Positions 1-6,650 are shown, numbered from the stretch's first letter. The stretch is 10,889 bases of DNA from Acidobacteriota bacterium (GCA_003161495.1 PMOP01000500.1:1-10889); one strand, 5' to 3'. Notes: generated by a model from the letters alone, not told the origin. A program made the numbers and translations.

Positions 1-1086
1 GGACTCGCCTGCGTCGTGATGTTTCAGACGCACTGCTACGATTCCTGGCTTGGCGGCGCCGCCCGTGATGGTTTATTCACCAGGATGTCGCAACTCGGCG
101 GAACGCTCCCCGCGCCGCTCTTTCTTTTTCTAGCCGGCATCTCCTTCGCGCTGGTCACGGACAAGCTTCGACAGAAAGGCGTGTCGGCCGACGAAATCGC
201 GCGCACAACAATTTTGCGCGGCGGTGAAATATTTCTTCTCGGCCTGCTTTTCCGGCTGCAGGAATTTCTGCTTGGCCAGCCCCGTGCGCAGTGGACGGAT
301 CTGCTGCGCGTGGACGTGCTGAACGTGATCGGCGTGTCCCTCGTGATGATGGGCGTAGCTTGCCGAATTGCTGCGGCCGGAGGCGCAATCAACCCGAAGC
401 AATTGCGGCGTGCGACCATTGTGACAGCGATTATTTGCGCGGCCGCCATTGCGGTTTTTACTCCGCCACTGTGGACCAGTTGGCGTCCGCACTCGCTGGC
501 CTGGTGGCTCGAGTCTTATATCGACGGGGTACACACATTTGGAAAGCCGCAACCCTGGCTGTTTCCAATTTTTCCGTGGGCTGGCTTTGCGTTTGTAGGA
601 TTGGCGGCTGGATCTCTCCTGTTGTCCGAATGGGCGCGAAAAAACGAAGCGCTTGCGATTGCGTACGCTGGAGTGAGCGGGGTTGTGTTCATCGCACTGG
701 GACTGTGGCTGGATGGGCGTCACGTGCGATTTTATAGCGCATACGATTTTTGGCACACCAGTCCAAATTTCTTCCTGATTCGCGCGGGCATCGTGTTGGT
801 TGTTCTCTTTTTGGGTTACGCCTGGTGCCGCTGGGGTGCCGGGGAGTGGGGCTTTAGTCCTCTGATCGAAATGGGCAAATGCTCGTTGCTGATTTATTGG
901 GTCCACTTCGAGTTCGTTTACGGCGGGCTTTCCATCGTGCACCGGCACCGCTCGGGCATTGGGACGGCCACGTTGGGGTTGATCGCAATTTTTGTCGGGA
1001 TGACTGCGCTCGCGACGGTTCGCAACCGGTTTCCAAAGTGGAAGCCGCAAATGGCGGCGGCATTTCGGGGAGTGGCGCGGACTTGA
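1..1086 (+). CDS. DUF1624 / HGSNAT-type membrane acyltransferase, 5' end cut off by window
   Basis: The frame is open to the left edge of the window, so the true start lies upstream; the GTG/ATG pair at 16-21 falls inside what looks like the first transmembrane segment. The 361 visible residues form about ten hydrophobic segments. Family-like motifs are a His-containing first helix (MFQTHCYDSW), PLFLFLAGISFAL, an RGGEIFLLG stretch, VDVLNVIG, FPWAGFAFVG, and a late MGKCSLLIYWVH helix. These resemble the DUF1624 / heparan-alpha-glucosaminide N-acetyltransferase catalytic family, integral membrane proteins that in eukaryotes move an acetyl group across the membrane to an amino sugar. The bacterial substrate cannot be read from the sequence. 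The gene ends with TGA at 1084-1086, 5 bases before an inverted repeat, and converges on the FtsB-like gene. The family call is fairly secure; the function is general only. Confidence 0.8.
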   Translation, partial: GLACVVMFQTHCYDSWLGGAARDGLFTRMSQLGGTLPAPLFLFLAGISFALVTDKLRQKGVSADEIARTTILRGGEIFLLGLLFRLQEFLLGQPRAQWTDLLRVDVLNVIGVSLVMMGVACRIAAAGGAINPKQLRRATIVTAIICAAAIAVFTPPLWTSWRPHSLAWWLESYIDGVHTFGKPQPWLFPIFPWAGFAFVGLAAGSLLLSEWARKNEALAIAYAGVSGVVFIALGLWLDGRHVRFYSAYDFWHTSPNFFLIRAGIVLVVLFLGYAWCRWGAGEWGFSPLIEMGKCSLLIYWVHFEFVYGGLSIVHRHRSGIGTATLGLIAIFVGMTALATVRNRFPKWKPQMAAAFRGVART

Positions 1087-1091
1087 ATTTC

Positions 1092-1177
1092 AGTAGCGCA
1101 GGCTTCAGCCTGGGGGTTTTTGTTACGAACTATTGCGCTACGAGGGCCAAAATCCACAGGCTGAAGCCCGTGCTACT
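1092..1177. repeat. REP-like inverted-repeat element, copy 1
   Basis: Two arms face each other. The left arm at 1092-1112 and the reverse complement of 1157-1177 agree at 19 of 21 positions, and both contain GGCTTCAGCCTG. Similarity continues inward as a T-rich stretch on the left (GGTTTTTG) and CAAAATCC on the right. The core GGCT-TC-AGCC is itself palindromic. The element lies between two convergent genes and could fold as a long hairpin acting as a bidirectional terminator. The TAG stop (1175-1173, minus) of the FtsB-like gene lies inside the right arm. A second, better conserved copy is at 3394-3469. Confidence 0.85.
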
Positions 1178-1517
1178 TGGTGGATTTCGCCGTGTCTGGG
1201 AGTTTGAAGATCAGTTCGCCAGGGCGGGCGAGGCCCATTTCTTCCCGTGCGATGCGTTCGATGGACTTGGGATCGGACTTCAGCGAGTTGACCTGCTCGG
1301 CCAAAGATTTGTTTTCGTCATTTACCCTGCCGATTTGATCGCGGATCTGTTCGATTTCCTTTTGCGTGCGGCGCATGGCCAGGAATCCGTGCGGGCCGAA
1401 AACGTCATGCACCAGCAGGGCAAACAGCGCGAAGGCCAGAATTTGGCGCGCGTTTCGCCGCAAGTACGCCGCGACCTCGCTCGGAGAAATTTCGCGAATT
1501 TGTTTCAGCGTCATCAT
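1173..1517 (-). CDS. FtsB/DivIC-like septum formation initiator protein
   Basis: This 114-residue protein has the layout of the FtsB/DivIC family (septum formation initiator, PF04977). It has a short cytoplasmic N-terminus, one membrane helix at about 24-41, a coiled coil at about 47-82 (MRRTQKEIEQIRDQIG onward), and the conserved tail IERIAREEMGLARPGELIF at about 86-104. Family members form a trimer with FtsL and FtsQ/DivIB that recruits septal peptidoglycan synthesis. The start is the ATG at 1517-1515, with AGGAAG 7 bases upstream; a second ATG follows directly. The frame stays open to 1652, but that stretch only mirrors the 3' end of the neighbour. The first ATG overlaps the upstream gene's TGA by four bases (ATGA), implying translational coupling. 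The TAG stop is contributed by the inverted repeat at 1092-1177. Confidence 0.85.
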   Translation of the reverse strand: MMTLKQIREISPSEVAAYLRRNARQILAFALFALLVHDVFGPHGFLAMRRTQKEIEQIRDQIGRVNDENKSLAEQVNSLKSDPKSIERIAREEMGLARPGELIFKLPDTAKSTK

Positions 1518-2935
1518 GCCTTCGCTTCCTGCGCGGAGTCCATTACCCAGGCCTGCGTTCCGTTTGCGATTTTCGACGACTCTTCGAGCGTTGCGGCCTC
1601 GGTATAAACCCGCATGACCGGCTCCGTGCCGGAAAGCCGCAGCAGGACCCACGATCCGTCGTCGAACTCCATCTTCAGGCCATCGGTGCGGTCGATGTTC
1701 TTGACGTGGCGTCCCAAAAAAGTGGGGAAGTCCGCTTTCAAGCGATTCACCGCTCGTAATTTTACATCTTCGGGCAAGTGAAGATTCGCGCGTTGTGGCC
1801 AGAATTCCTGTCCTACGCGCTTAAAAAGCGCGCGCAACTGTTCCATGAGCGAAACGCGCCGCACGGCGATTATCTCCGCCACAAGCAAGCAGGCGAGGAT
1901 GCCGTCCTTTTCGGGGACGTGGCCGCGGATCGTCATTCCCGCGCTTTCTTCTCCGCCCATCGCGATCTTGTCCTGCTCGATCAGTTCGCCGATGTATTTA
2001 AATCCCACCGGAGTTTGAATCACCGTCGTCCCGTGAAAGCGGGCGACCGCGTCCAGCAGGTGCGAAGTGGCCACGCTGCGCGCCGCCGGCATTTTCCATC
2101 CGCGCGTTTCGGCGAGGTAATCGTAAACGAGTCCAAGGGTGTGATTCGGCTGCATCCACGTTCCGTCGGAATCGATAATGCCGAAGCGGTCGGCGTCGCC
2201 GTCTGCCGCGAGTCCAACCGCGGCTTTCTTCGCGAGCACGGCGTCGCGCAAGGGTTTCAGATTTTCTTCAGAGACATCCGGCCCCGAGCCGTCGAAGAGC
2301 ACGTCCCGCTCCGTGCGCAATGCCTGCACTTCGACGCCGTGCATGGAGAGCGCCCGGTCCAGGTATCCGGCGCTGCATCCATGCAGCGCGTCGGCCACTA
2401 CGCTCAATTTCGCATCGCCGAGCGCCTTGAAATTCACGAGCTGCGCAATGCGATCGAGATAGAAATTTCGCGGATCGATTTTCTCGAATGGCTTGTCATT
2501 CGGCTTGGCGGGCGCGCGTTCCCGGAGTTTGGCGGCGCGCGCTTCGATGTCGTGAGTGACTTCAGGAAGCGCGGGCCCGCCATCGGGACCGGTGAATTTC
2601 AGGCCTTGATACTCTGCCGGATTGTGGCTGGCCGTAAAATTGATGGCGCCATCCACTTTGCGGCGCAGAATTTCGTATGCGATCACCGGAGTGGGAGTCG
2701 GCCCGTCGCACAGCAGGACGCGAACACCCTGCTCGCGAAGAATTTCCGCGGCCGTGTGCGTAAATTCCTCGGCAAAAAAGCGCGTGTCGTGTCCGACAAT
2801 CAATGTCGGATTCGCGTTGCGGCTCCGCACATGCTCCGCGATTGCCGCCGCGGCCAGGCGAACGTTCGCGAACGTAAAATCGTCCGCGATGATCGCGCGC
2901 CAGCCCGAAGTTCCGAATTTGATCGTTGCCGTCAT
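1514..2935 (-). CDS. Phosphoglucomutase/phosphomannomutase family protein (alpha-D-phosphohexomutase)
   Basis: This 473-residue cytoplasmic enzyme moves phosphate between C6 and C1 of a hexose. All four active-site loops are intact: the phosphoserine loop TASHNP (101-106, Ser103), the metal loop DGDADRFG (245-252, Asp245/247/249), the sugar-binding loop GGEESAG (327-333), and the phosphate-binding loop RLSGTEP (433-439). The N-terminal IKFGTSGWRA is typical of domain I, and the length is normal. Glucose versus mannose preference cannot be decided from the sequence; GEES and the presence of glgB in the window make a glucose-1-phosphate role reasonable. The start is ATG 2935-2933, with no good Shine-Dalgarno sequence (preceding bases CAAAAATAA). 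A strong hairpin lies 22 bases upstream in the leader. The gene is followed by, and overlaps by 4 bases, the FtsB-like gene. Confidence 0.93.
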   Translation of the reverse strand: MTATIKFGTSGWRAIIADDFTFANVRLAAAAIAEHVRSRNANPTLIVGHDTRFFAEEFTHTAAEILREQGVRVLLCDGPTPTPVIAYEILRRKVDGAINFTASHNPAEYQGLKFTGPDGGPALPEVTHDIEARAAKLRERAPAKPNDKPFEKIDPRNFYLDRIAQLVNFKALGDAKLSVVADALHGCSAGYLDRALSMHGVEVQALRTERDVLFDGSGPDVSEENLKPLRDAVLAKKAAVGLAADGDADRFGIIDSDGTWMQPNHTLGLVYDYLAETRGWKMPAARSVATSHLLDAVARFHGTTVIQTPVGFKYIGELIEQDKIAMGGEESAGMTIRGHVPEKDGILACLLVAEIIAVRRVSLMEQLRALFKRVGQEFWPQRANLHLPEDVKLRAVNRLKADFPTFLGRHVKNIDRTDGLKMEFDDGSWVLLRLSGTEPVMRVYTEAATLEESSKIANGTQAWVMDSAQEAKA

Positions 2936-2957
2936 TTATTTTTGGGCTGCAACTTCA

Positions 2958-2992
2958 GGCCGGAGCCATTCGTGAGTAGAATGCTTCCGGCC
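2958..2992 (-). promoter_or_regulatory. Leader hairpin of the phosphohexomutase gene
   Basis: The arms 2958-2971 and 2979-2992 are inverted repeats matching at 12 of 14 positions (GGCCGGA...CATTC), around a 7-base loop. On the minus strand a -10-like TACAAT lies at 3008-3003, which would start transcription near 2996. The hairpin would then sit at the very 5' end of the mRNA, 22 bases ahead of the ATG. No U-run follows on either strand, so it does not look like a terminator. The -35 partner for TACAAT is poor. The dyad is seen directly; the promoter assignment is inference. Confidence 0.6.
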
Positions 2993-3069
2993 TCGGGCAG
3001 GTATTGTAGCCTGTCGTGCAAGCGCGGGACATACCGGAAATACGGCGGGCGAGAAAGAGTAACGGGGCC

Positions 3070-3074
3070 GGAGG
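3070..3074 (+). promoter_or_regulatory. Shine-Dalgarno GGAGG deciding the cutA start
   Basis: A full GGAGG lies 5 bases before the TTG at 3080. The cutA frame is open far upstream, antisense to the mutase gene, and has no ATG where the CutA fold should begin. This site fixes the TTG as the start. Confidence 0.8.
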
Positions 3075-3079
3075 ATTCG

Positions 3080-3397
3080 TTGACGGATAAATATGTTGTT
3101 CTGGTGACATGCGGGAGCGCCCTGGAAGCGAGGCGCATCGCTCGGGCTGTGGTGGATGCTCGCCTGGCGGCGTGCGTAAACATCCTCCCAGGCACGGTGA
3201 CTTCCATTTATCGCTGGAAAGGGAAAGTGGAGACGGCTCGGGAAAAATTGCTGCTCATCAAGACTTCTCGAAAGCGCTTGGCGAAGCTGCAAGCCGCCGT
3301 CGAGCGGCTTCACTCTTACGACGTGCCTGAATTTATTGCTCTGCCGATCGTCGCGGGATCGCGCGGATACCTTGCGTGGCTTGAAGGGGTCTTGTAG
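3080..3397 (+). CDS. cutA: CutA1 divalent-cation tolerance protein
   Basis: This 105-residue protein has the usual CutA1 size and its conserved blocks: KYVVLVTCGS at the start, LAACVN (29-34), SIYRWKGKVE (42-51), LLLIKTS (57-63) and HSYDVPEFIALPI (78-90). CutA1 proteins form very stable ferredoxin-like trimers in the cytoplasm and are linked to copper and other divalent-metal tolerance, though their biochemical role is still poorly defined. The start is TTG with GGAGG 5 bases upstream. The gene is divergent from the mutase gene across a 144-base gap and converges on the cystathionine enzyme. Its TAG stop (3395-3397) is part of the left arm of an inverted-repeat element. Nothing in the protein looks truncated. 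Confidence 0.93.
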   Translation: MTDKYVVLVTCGSALEARRIARAVVDARLAACVNILPGTVTSIYRWKGKVETAREKLLLIKTSRKRLAKLQAAVERLHSYDVPEFIALPIVAGSRGYLAWLEGVL

Positions 3398-3469
3398 GAC
3401 GGGCTTCAGCCTGTCTGGTTTTGACTTTCGTGACGCATCCGAAAACCGACAGGCTGAAGCCCGTCCTAC
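3394..3469. repeat. REP-like inverted-repeat element, copy 2
   Basis: The arms 3394-3415 and 3448-3469 are perfect inverted repeats over 22 bases, beginning GTAGGACGGGCTTCAGCC. Similarity continues inward (GGTTTT versus AAAACC) with about 19 unpaired central bases. It is the same family as the element at 1092-1177. It fills nearly the whole space between cutA and the cystathionine enzyme gene, leaving 5 bases before the latter's TGA. An RNA hairpin this long would probably end transcription in both directions. The left arm supplies the cutA TAG stop. Confidence 0.9.
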
Positions 3470-3474
3470 TTAAA

Positions 3475-4614
3475 TCAAATCTTCCGCAGCGCCTGATCGA
3501 GATCGTTGATCAAGTCTTCCACATCTTCAATTCCGACGGAGATGCGGATCAGTCCGTCGGTAATGCCGATGCGTTGGCGAACTTCCGCAGGGACCGAGGC
3601 GTGCGTCATGGTCGCCGGATGCGAGATGAGCGTTTCCACTCCTCCCAGGCTTTCCGCCAGTGAGCAGATTTTCAGATGGTTCAGAACGGTGCGCGCGTTT
3701 TCCATTGTCACGACATCAAAGGAAATCATGGCGCCGAATCCGCGTTGCTGGCGAACGGCCACGTCATGTTGAGGATGCGAAGGCAGCCCGGGATACAGGA
3801 CGCTCTTCACACGAGGATGGTCTTCGAGGAAACGCGCCACCGCGCGGCCGTTGGCGTCGTGCTGCTTCATGCGCACGGCCAGCGTCTTGATTCCGCGCGA
3901 CACGAGGAAGCAATCCATCGGGGCGAGGCCCGCTCCCGTGGACCGCTGCAGAAAATAGATTTTTTCCGCGTCAGCGGGGCGCGTCAGAATCACGGACCCG
4001 CCCACGGCATCGCTGTGCCCGTTCAAATATTTTGTCATCGAGTGGACGACGATATGCGCCCCCAGAGCGATTGGCGATTGAAAGTACGGGCTCAGAAAAG
4101 TGTTGTCGACGACGAGCGTGGCGTTGCGTGCCGAAGCGATCCTGGCAATTGCCGCGATGTCGGTGACGCGCATCGTTGGATTCGTTGGCGTCTCGATGTA
4201 AATCATTTTCGTGGTGGGCTTGATCGCTCGCTCCACGCTCTCAGGCGAAGAGGTGTCGACGAAACTGAATTCCAGCCCCCATTGCACCAGGAACTGCGTC
4301 GTGAGGCGGATGACGCCGCCGTAGACCGCCTCTGAAATAATGGCGTGGTCGCCCGGACGCAACAGCCGGAAGACCGAATCGATGGCGGCCATGCCGGAAG
4401 TAAAGACAAACGCCGCGCTGCCGCCTTCCAGTTTCGCCACGGTCCGCTCAAGGGCGCGGCGATTGGGATGCGCGGTCCGCGCATAGTCGTAGCCCTTGTT
4501 TTTTCCCAGCTCTTCCTGGACGTAAGTCGAGGTTTGATAAATTGGCGCGACGATCGCGCCAGTGGCAGGGTCGGGCTCCTGCCCCACATGAATGGCATCG
4601 GTTGCGAATCCCAT
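3475..4614 (-). CDS. Cystathionine gamma-synthase/lyase family PLP enzyme
   Basis: This 379-residue protein belongs to the Cys/Met metabolism PLP-dependent family (fold type I). Visible landmarks are YDYAR (42-46, phosphate-binding Tyr/Arg from the partner subunit), SGM (73-75), the stacking Tyr98, ETPTNP (141-146), Asp170 in VVDNTF, the Schiff-base lysine Lys195 in HSMTKYLNGHSD, the SLGGVETL loop with Glu327, SHPATMTH (331-338), and the carboxylate-binding Arg357 in GLIRISVG. The length is normal. Glu327 suits cystathionine chemistry. Synthase (trans-sulfuration into methionine) and gamma-lyase (reverse direction) cannot be separated by eye. The start is ATG 4614-4612 with AAGGAG 8 bases upstream. 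It is a single gene with a likely promoter at 4680-4708, and its 3' end abuts the repeat at 3394-3469. Confidence 0.92.
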   Translation of the reverse strand: MGFATDAIHVGQEPDPATGAIVAPIYQTSTYVQEELGKNKGYDYARTAHPNRRALERTVAKLEGGSAAFVFTSGMAAIDSVFRLLRPGDHAIISEAVYGGVIRLTTQFLVQWGLEFSFVDTSSPESVERAIKPTTKMIYIETPTNPTMRVTDIAAIARIASARNATLVVDNTFLSPYFQSPIALGAHIVVHSMTKYLNGHSDAVGGSVILTRPADAEKIYFLQRSTGAGLAPMDCFLVSRGIKTLAVRMKQHDANGRAVARFLEDHPRVKSVLYPGLPSHPQHDVAVRQQRGFGAMISFDVVTMENARTVLNHLKICSLAESLGGVETLISHPATMTHASVPAEVRQRIGITDGLIRISVGIEDVEDLINDLDQALRKI

Positions 4615-4679
4615 GAAAAAATCTCCTTGGTGTAGGCCGCGGTGGCTTGCCGTTGGTGCGCGGAATGCGTTGCGAATCG

Positions 4680-4708
4680 AAAGTAGCTCAGGACCGCGGC
4701 TGAGTCAA
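4680..4708 (-). promoter_or_regulatory. Candidate sigma-70 promoter of the cystathionine enzyme gene
   Basis: On the minus strand, TTGACT (4708-4703), a 17-base spacer and TACTTT (4685-4680) form a plausible -35/-10 pair. The -35 is good and the -10 weak. The predicted 5' leader is about 60 bases, with no evident riboswitch. Confidence 0.45.
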
Positions 4709-4759
4709 TGCAGTGGGCTTGCGCAATCCGGCAAAAAGGGCAAAAATGTGGCATCCCAT

Positions 4760-5218
4760 ATGCGTGTTAGTTTTGATCTACGGGTCCCGCGAATAGTGAA
4801 CGATGCGTCGAGTGGCGTCAAGGCTTCGCTCTACCTCATCTCGTTTCTGATTCTGTTCCTGGCAGTGGCCGCGAATGGGCAGGATAAAAATGCCGACGCA
4901 AAAGCCAGGGCGGACGCTGATGCCAAGGACGTGCGGCTGACGATCGTCGTGACCGGCGGAGAGGACAAGAAACCCATAGACAGCGCCAGCGTTTACGTCC
5001 GATACGTCGAGGAGCACAAGCACGGCAAAGACAAGAAAATCGAAATGAATTTAAAAACCAATCAATTGGGAGTCTGCCACGTGCCGGTGATTCCGCCGGG
5101 GAAATTTGTTATTCAAGTAATTGCCGATGGTTGGAAGACGTATGGCGAGTATTACGACGTGAACCAGATAGAGCAGACCATCAACATCACGCTCGTGCGC
5201 CCCCCCAAATGGTACTAA
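4760..5218 (+). CDS. Small secreted protein with carboxypeptidase-regulatory-like (Ig-fold) domain
   Basis: This 152-residue protein has a hydrophobic stretch at about 22-38 (KASLYLISFLILFLAVAA) ending in ANGQ, which fits a Sec signal peptide cleaved near residue 40. A Lys/Asp/Ala-rich linker (42-57) follows, then a beta-rich domain (58-148). The pattern RLTIVVTGG, SVYVRYV, NQLGVCHVPVIPPGKFVIQVIADGW and INITLV resembles carboxypeptidase regulatory-like/transthyretin-type domains, which are abundant in acidobacterial exported proteins. The exact family and ligand are unknown. The start is uncertain. ATG 4760 lacks a clear ribosome site; GTG 4748 has AAAGGG 7 bases upstream; GTG 4796 would give a more standard signal peptide. 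It is divergent from the cystathionine enzyme gene, and no partner gene follows. Confidence 0.7.
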   Translation: MRVSFDLRVPRIVNDASSGVKASLYLISFLILFLAVAANGQDKNADAKARADADAKDVRLTIVVTGGEDKKPIDSASVYVRYVEEHKHGKDKKIEMNLKTNQLGVCHVPVIPPGKFVIQVIADGWKTYGEYYDVNQIEQTINITLVRPPKWY

Positions 5219-5405
5219 AAAGCCCGCCAGTTTTTATTTACTCTTAGCAGGTTCAGGCAAATTAATTTTATGTTTTTGGCGTGTTCCGTGCACAAATAAG
5301 CCTTAAGATTTTTTGTTGCGCATGAATTTATGAAAAAATGCTTCATCTTTGTGCAAACCGTATCAAGCTCAATGTTTTTCAGGGCGTAAGCGTTTTTGAT
5401 TCTCC

Positions 5406-5439
5406 TTTTCCACATACTTTTCAACAAAACTGTTGAAAA
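5406..5439. other. DnaA-box-like cluster with a perfect 9-bp dyad
   Basis: TTTTCCACA (5406-5414) matches the DnaA-box consensus TTWTNCACA exactly. Four bases later TTTTCAACA (5418-5426) and its exact inverse TGTTGAAAA (5431-5439) form a dyad around AAAC; each differs from the consensus at one position. A further near-match on the minus strand lies at 5350-5358 (TGTGCAAAC). No dnaA, dnaN or other origin-linked gene is in the window, so an origin is not shown. The dyad could instead be a hairpin or an operator. Confidence 0.35.
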
Positions 5440-5468
5440 CTTCGCGCGCCCCATCGAATGGCATTCCT

Positions 5469-5497
5469 TTGATTCTGCACAGGCGTGGTGTTAGATT
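5469..5497 (+). promoter_or_regulatory. Candidate extended -10 promoter of the ABC permease gene
   Basis: TTGATT (5469-5474), a 17-base spacer and TAGATT (5492-5497) preceded by TG at 5489-5490 give an extended -10 promoter. The start codon is 35 bases beyond the -10 box. Confidence 0.5.
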
Positions 5498-5531
5498 AGC
5501 AGCCTGGGGAACATCTCTCGGTTTTGGGCGA

Positions 5532-6650
5532 ATGGAAGAAAAACCATACAAAGGATTTGTAATCTGGCACCTGCTGTGGAGCAACCTCGGCGTGCGCCCG
5601 TTGCGTTCCGCGCTGAGCGTGCTGGCGCTCGCTCTTCAGGTCTTTCTCGTTCTGTTGATTGCGGGACTTACGACCGGCGCGCTGGCCGACTGGCGCACGC
5701 GCGTCGAAGGAGTTGGCGCCGACATCATCGTGCAGCCGCCGAATTCCTCGATTTTTTTCGCTTTTTCCAGCGCCGTCATGCCCGAGTCGCTTGCGGAGAA
5801 AATCGCCGGCTTGCCCTCAGTCGATGAAGTCGCGCCGGTGTTGATCGTAGTCGATCAGAAAAATTTGGGAGTGGTCTACGGCATTGATTACGAACGTTTT
5901 GTCGGGCTCAGCAACGGCTTCACGTTTCTTTCAGGCGGAGCGTTCCAGCAACCGGACCAGGCCATCGCGGACGATCTCGCGGCGCAGTCACGCAAGTTGC
6001 GCGTGGGGCAAAAGGCGCTTCTGCTCGGCCATGAATTTACGATTTCCGGCATCGTCGTTCACGGCAAGGGCGCGCGCTTTTTCATTCCGATCAAGACGGC
6101 GCAGGACATTGCGGGCGCAAGTGGCCGCGTCTCTATGATCTACGTGCGCAGCAAGGGCGATACCGAGGCAGCGCGAAACGAACTGGTGAAGCTGATTCCC
6201 ACTTTCAAAATTCGTTCCATGGCGGAGTACAGCACGCTCATGAGTTCCTCCAACTTGCCGGAACTAAAACCATTTATGCACACGTTTCTCACGCTCGGAG
6301 TGGTGATCAGTTTTCTGGTCGTGCTCCTGACCATGCATACGATGGTCTTTGAGCGCACGCGCGACATCGGCGTTCTCCGGGCGCTTGGATCCTCCCGTTT
6401 GGAAGTTTGCTGGATGATTTTGGGCGAGACGCTGGTGATGGTTGGGCTGGGCGTGGTCTTCGGATTGCTCTGCACCTACAGCATCGTAGCGATTTTGCAC
6501 CGCACGTCGCCCACGCTCCAAATTGCCATCGAGGGCGGATGGATTTTCCGCGCCATCCTGCTGACGATTGGCGGCGCGATCGCCGGCGCGGTGTATCCCG
6601 CTCTGCGTGCCGCGCGAAACGATCCCGTGGACGCGCTGGCCTACGAATAA
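5532..6650 (+). CDS. MacB/FtsX-type ABC transporter permease, no adjacent ATPase
   Basis: This 372-residue protein has the four-helix layout of the FtsX/MacB/LolC permease family. TM1 is at about 26-48. A large extracytoplasmic domain spans about 55-245. TM2 is at about 250-271, followed by the cytoplasmic coupling motif ERTRDIGVLRALGSSR (274-289). TM3 is at about 295-322 and TM4 at about 338-357, ending YPALRAARNDPVDALAYE, the usual C-terminal signature. Such permeases do mechanotransmission, lipoprotein or peptide export, or control of wall hydrolases with a separate ATPase. No Walker-motif gene lies beside it, so the partner must be elsewhere. The start is ATG 5532 (weak GGGCG upstream), chosen because the family begins shortly before TM1 and a promoter lies between it and earlier in-frame starts. 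The substrate is unknown. Confidence 0.88.
   Translation: MEEKPYKGFVIWHLLWSNLGVRPLRSALSVLALALQVFLVLLIAGLTTGALADWRTRVEGVGADIIVQPPNSSIFFAFSSAVMPESLAEKIAGLPSVDEVAPVLIVVDQKNLGVVYGIDYERFVGLSNGFTFLSGGAFQQPDQAIADDLAAQSRKLRVGQKALLLGHEFTISGIVVHGKGARFFIPIKTAQDIAGASGRVSMIYVRSKGDTEAARNELVKLIPTFKIRSMAEYSTLMSSSNLPELKPFMHTFLTLGVVISFLVVLLTMHTMVFERTRDIGVLRALGSSRLEVCWMILGETLVMVGLGVVFGLLCTYSIVAILHRTSPTLQIAIEGGWIFRAILLTIGGAIAGAVYPALRAARNDPVDALAYE

Larger units (their letters stand above)
5219..5531. other. AT-rich intergenic gap, no convincing gene
   Basis: This 313-base gap is clearly richer in A/T than its surroundings, with many T-runs. The open frames across it have no recognisable protein character. It ends with a DnaA-box-like cluster (5406-5439) and a likely promoter for the permease gene (5469-5497). 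I see no rho-independent terminator for the gene that ends at 5218. Confidence 0.6.

Noticed and set aside
130..1050. 306-residue minus-strand open frame opposite the DUF1624 gene
   Set aside because: It is rich in Arg, Gln and Pro, with no motifs; it is a shadow of a clear membrane protein on the other strand.
1518..1652. 45-residue N-terminal extension of the FtsB-like protein
   Set aside because: It overlaps the 3' end of the mutase gene and has no family similarity. The ATG at 1517 has a ribosome site and the usual FtsB length.
1778..3079. Open plus-strand frame running about 434 codons into cutA, antisense to the mutase gene
   Set aside because: The sequence has no family character and mirrors a strongly conserved enzyme in a GC-rich region. 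A GGAGG site places the cutA start at 3080.
4615..4760. Possible SAM or other riboswitch ahead of the cystathionine enzyme gene
   Set aside because: The predicted leader of about 60 bases shows no recognisable aptamer core or terminator/antiterminator pair.
5215..5454. 79-residue minus-strand frame in the AT-rich gap
   Set aside because: The composition reflects AT-rich noncoding DNA, and no motif or family pattern was seen. It also runs through the DnaA-box-like dyad.
5433..5531. 33-residue upstream extension of the ABC permease
   Set aside because: It would place the start inside the dyad and before the likely promoter. The family begins close to TM1, which fits ATG 5532.
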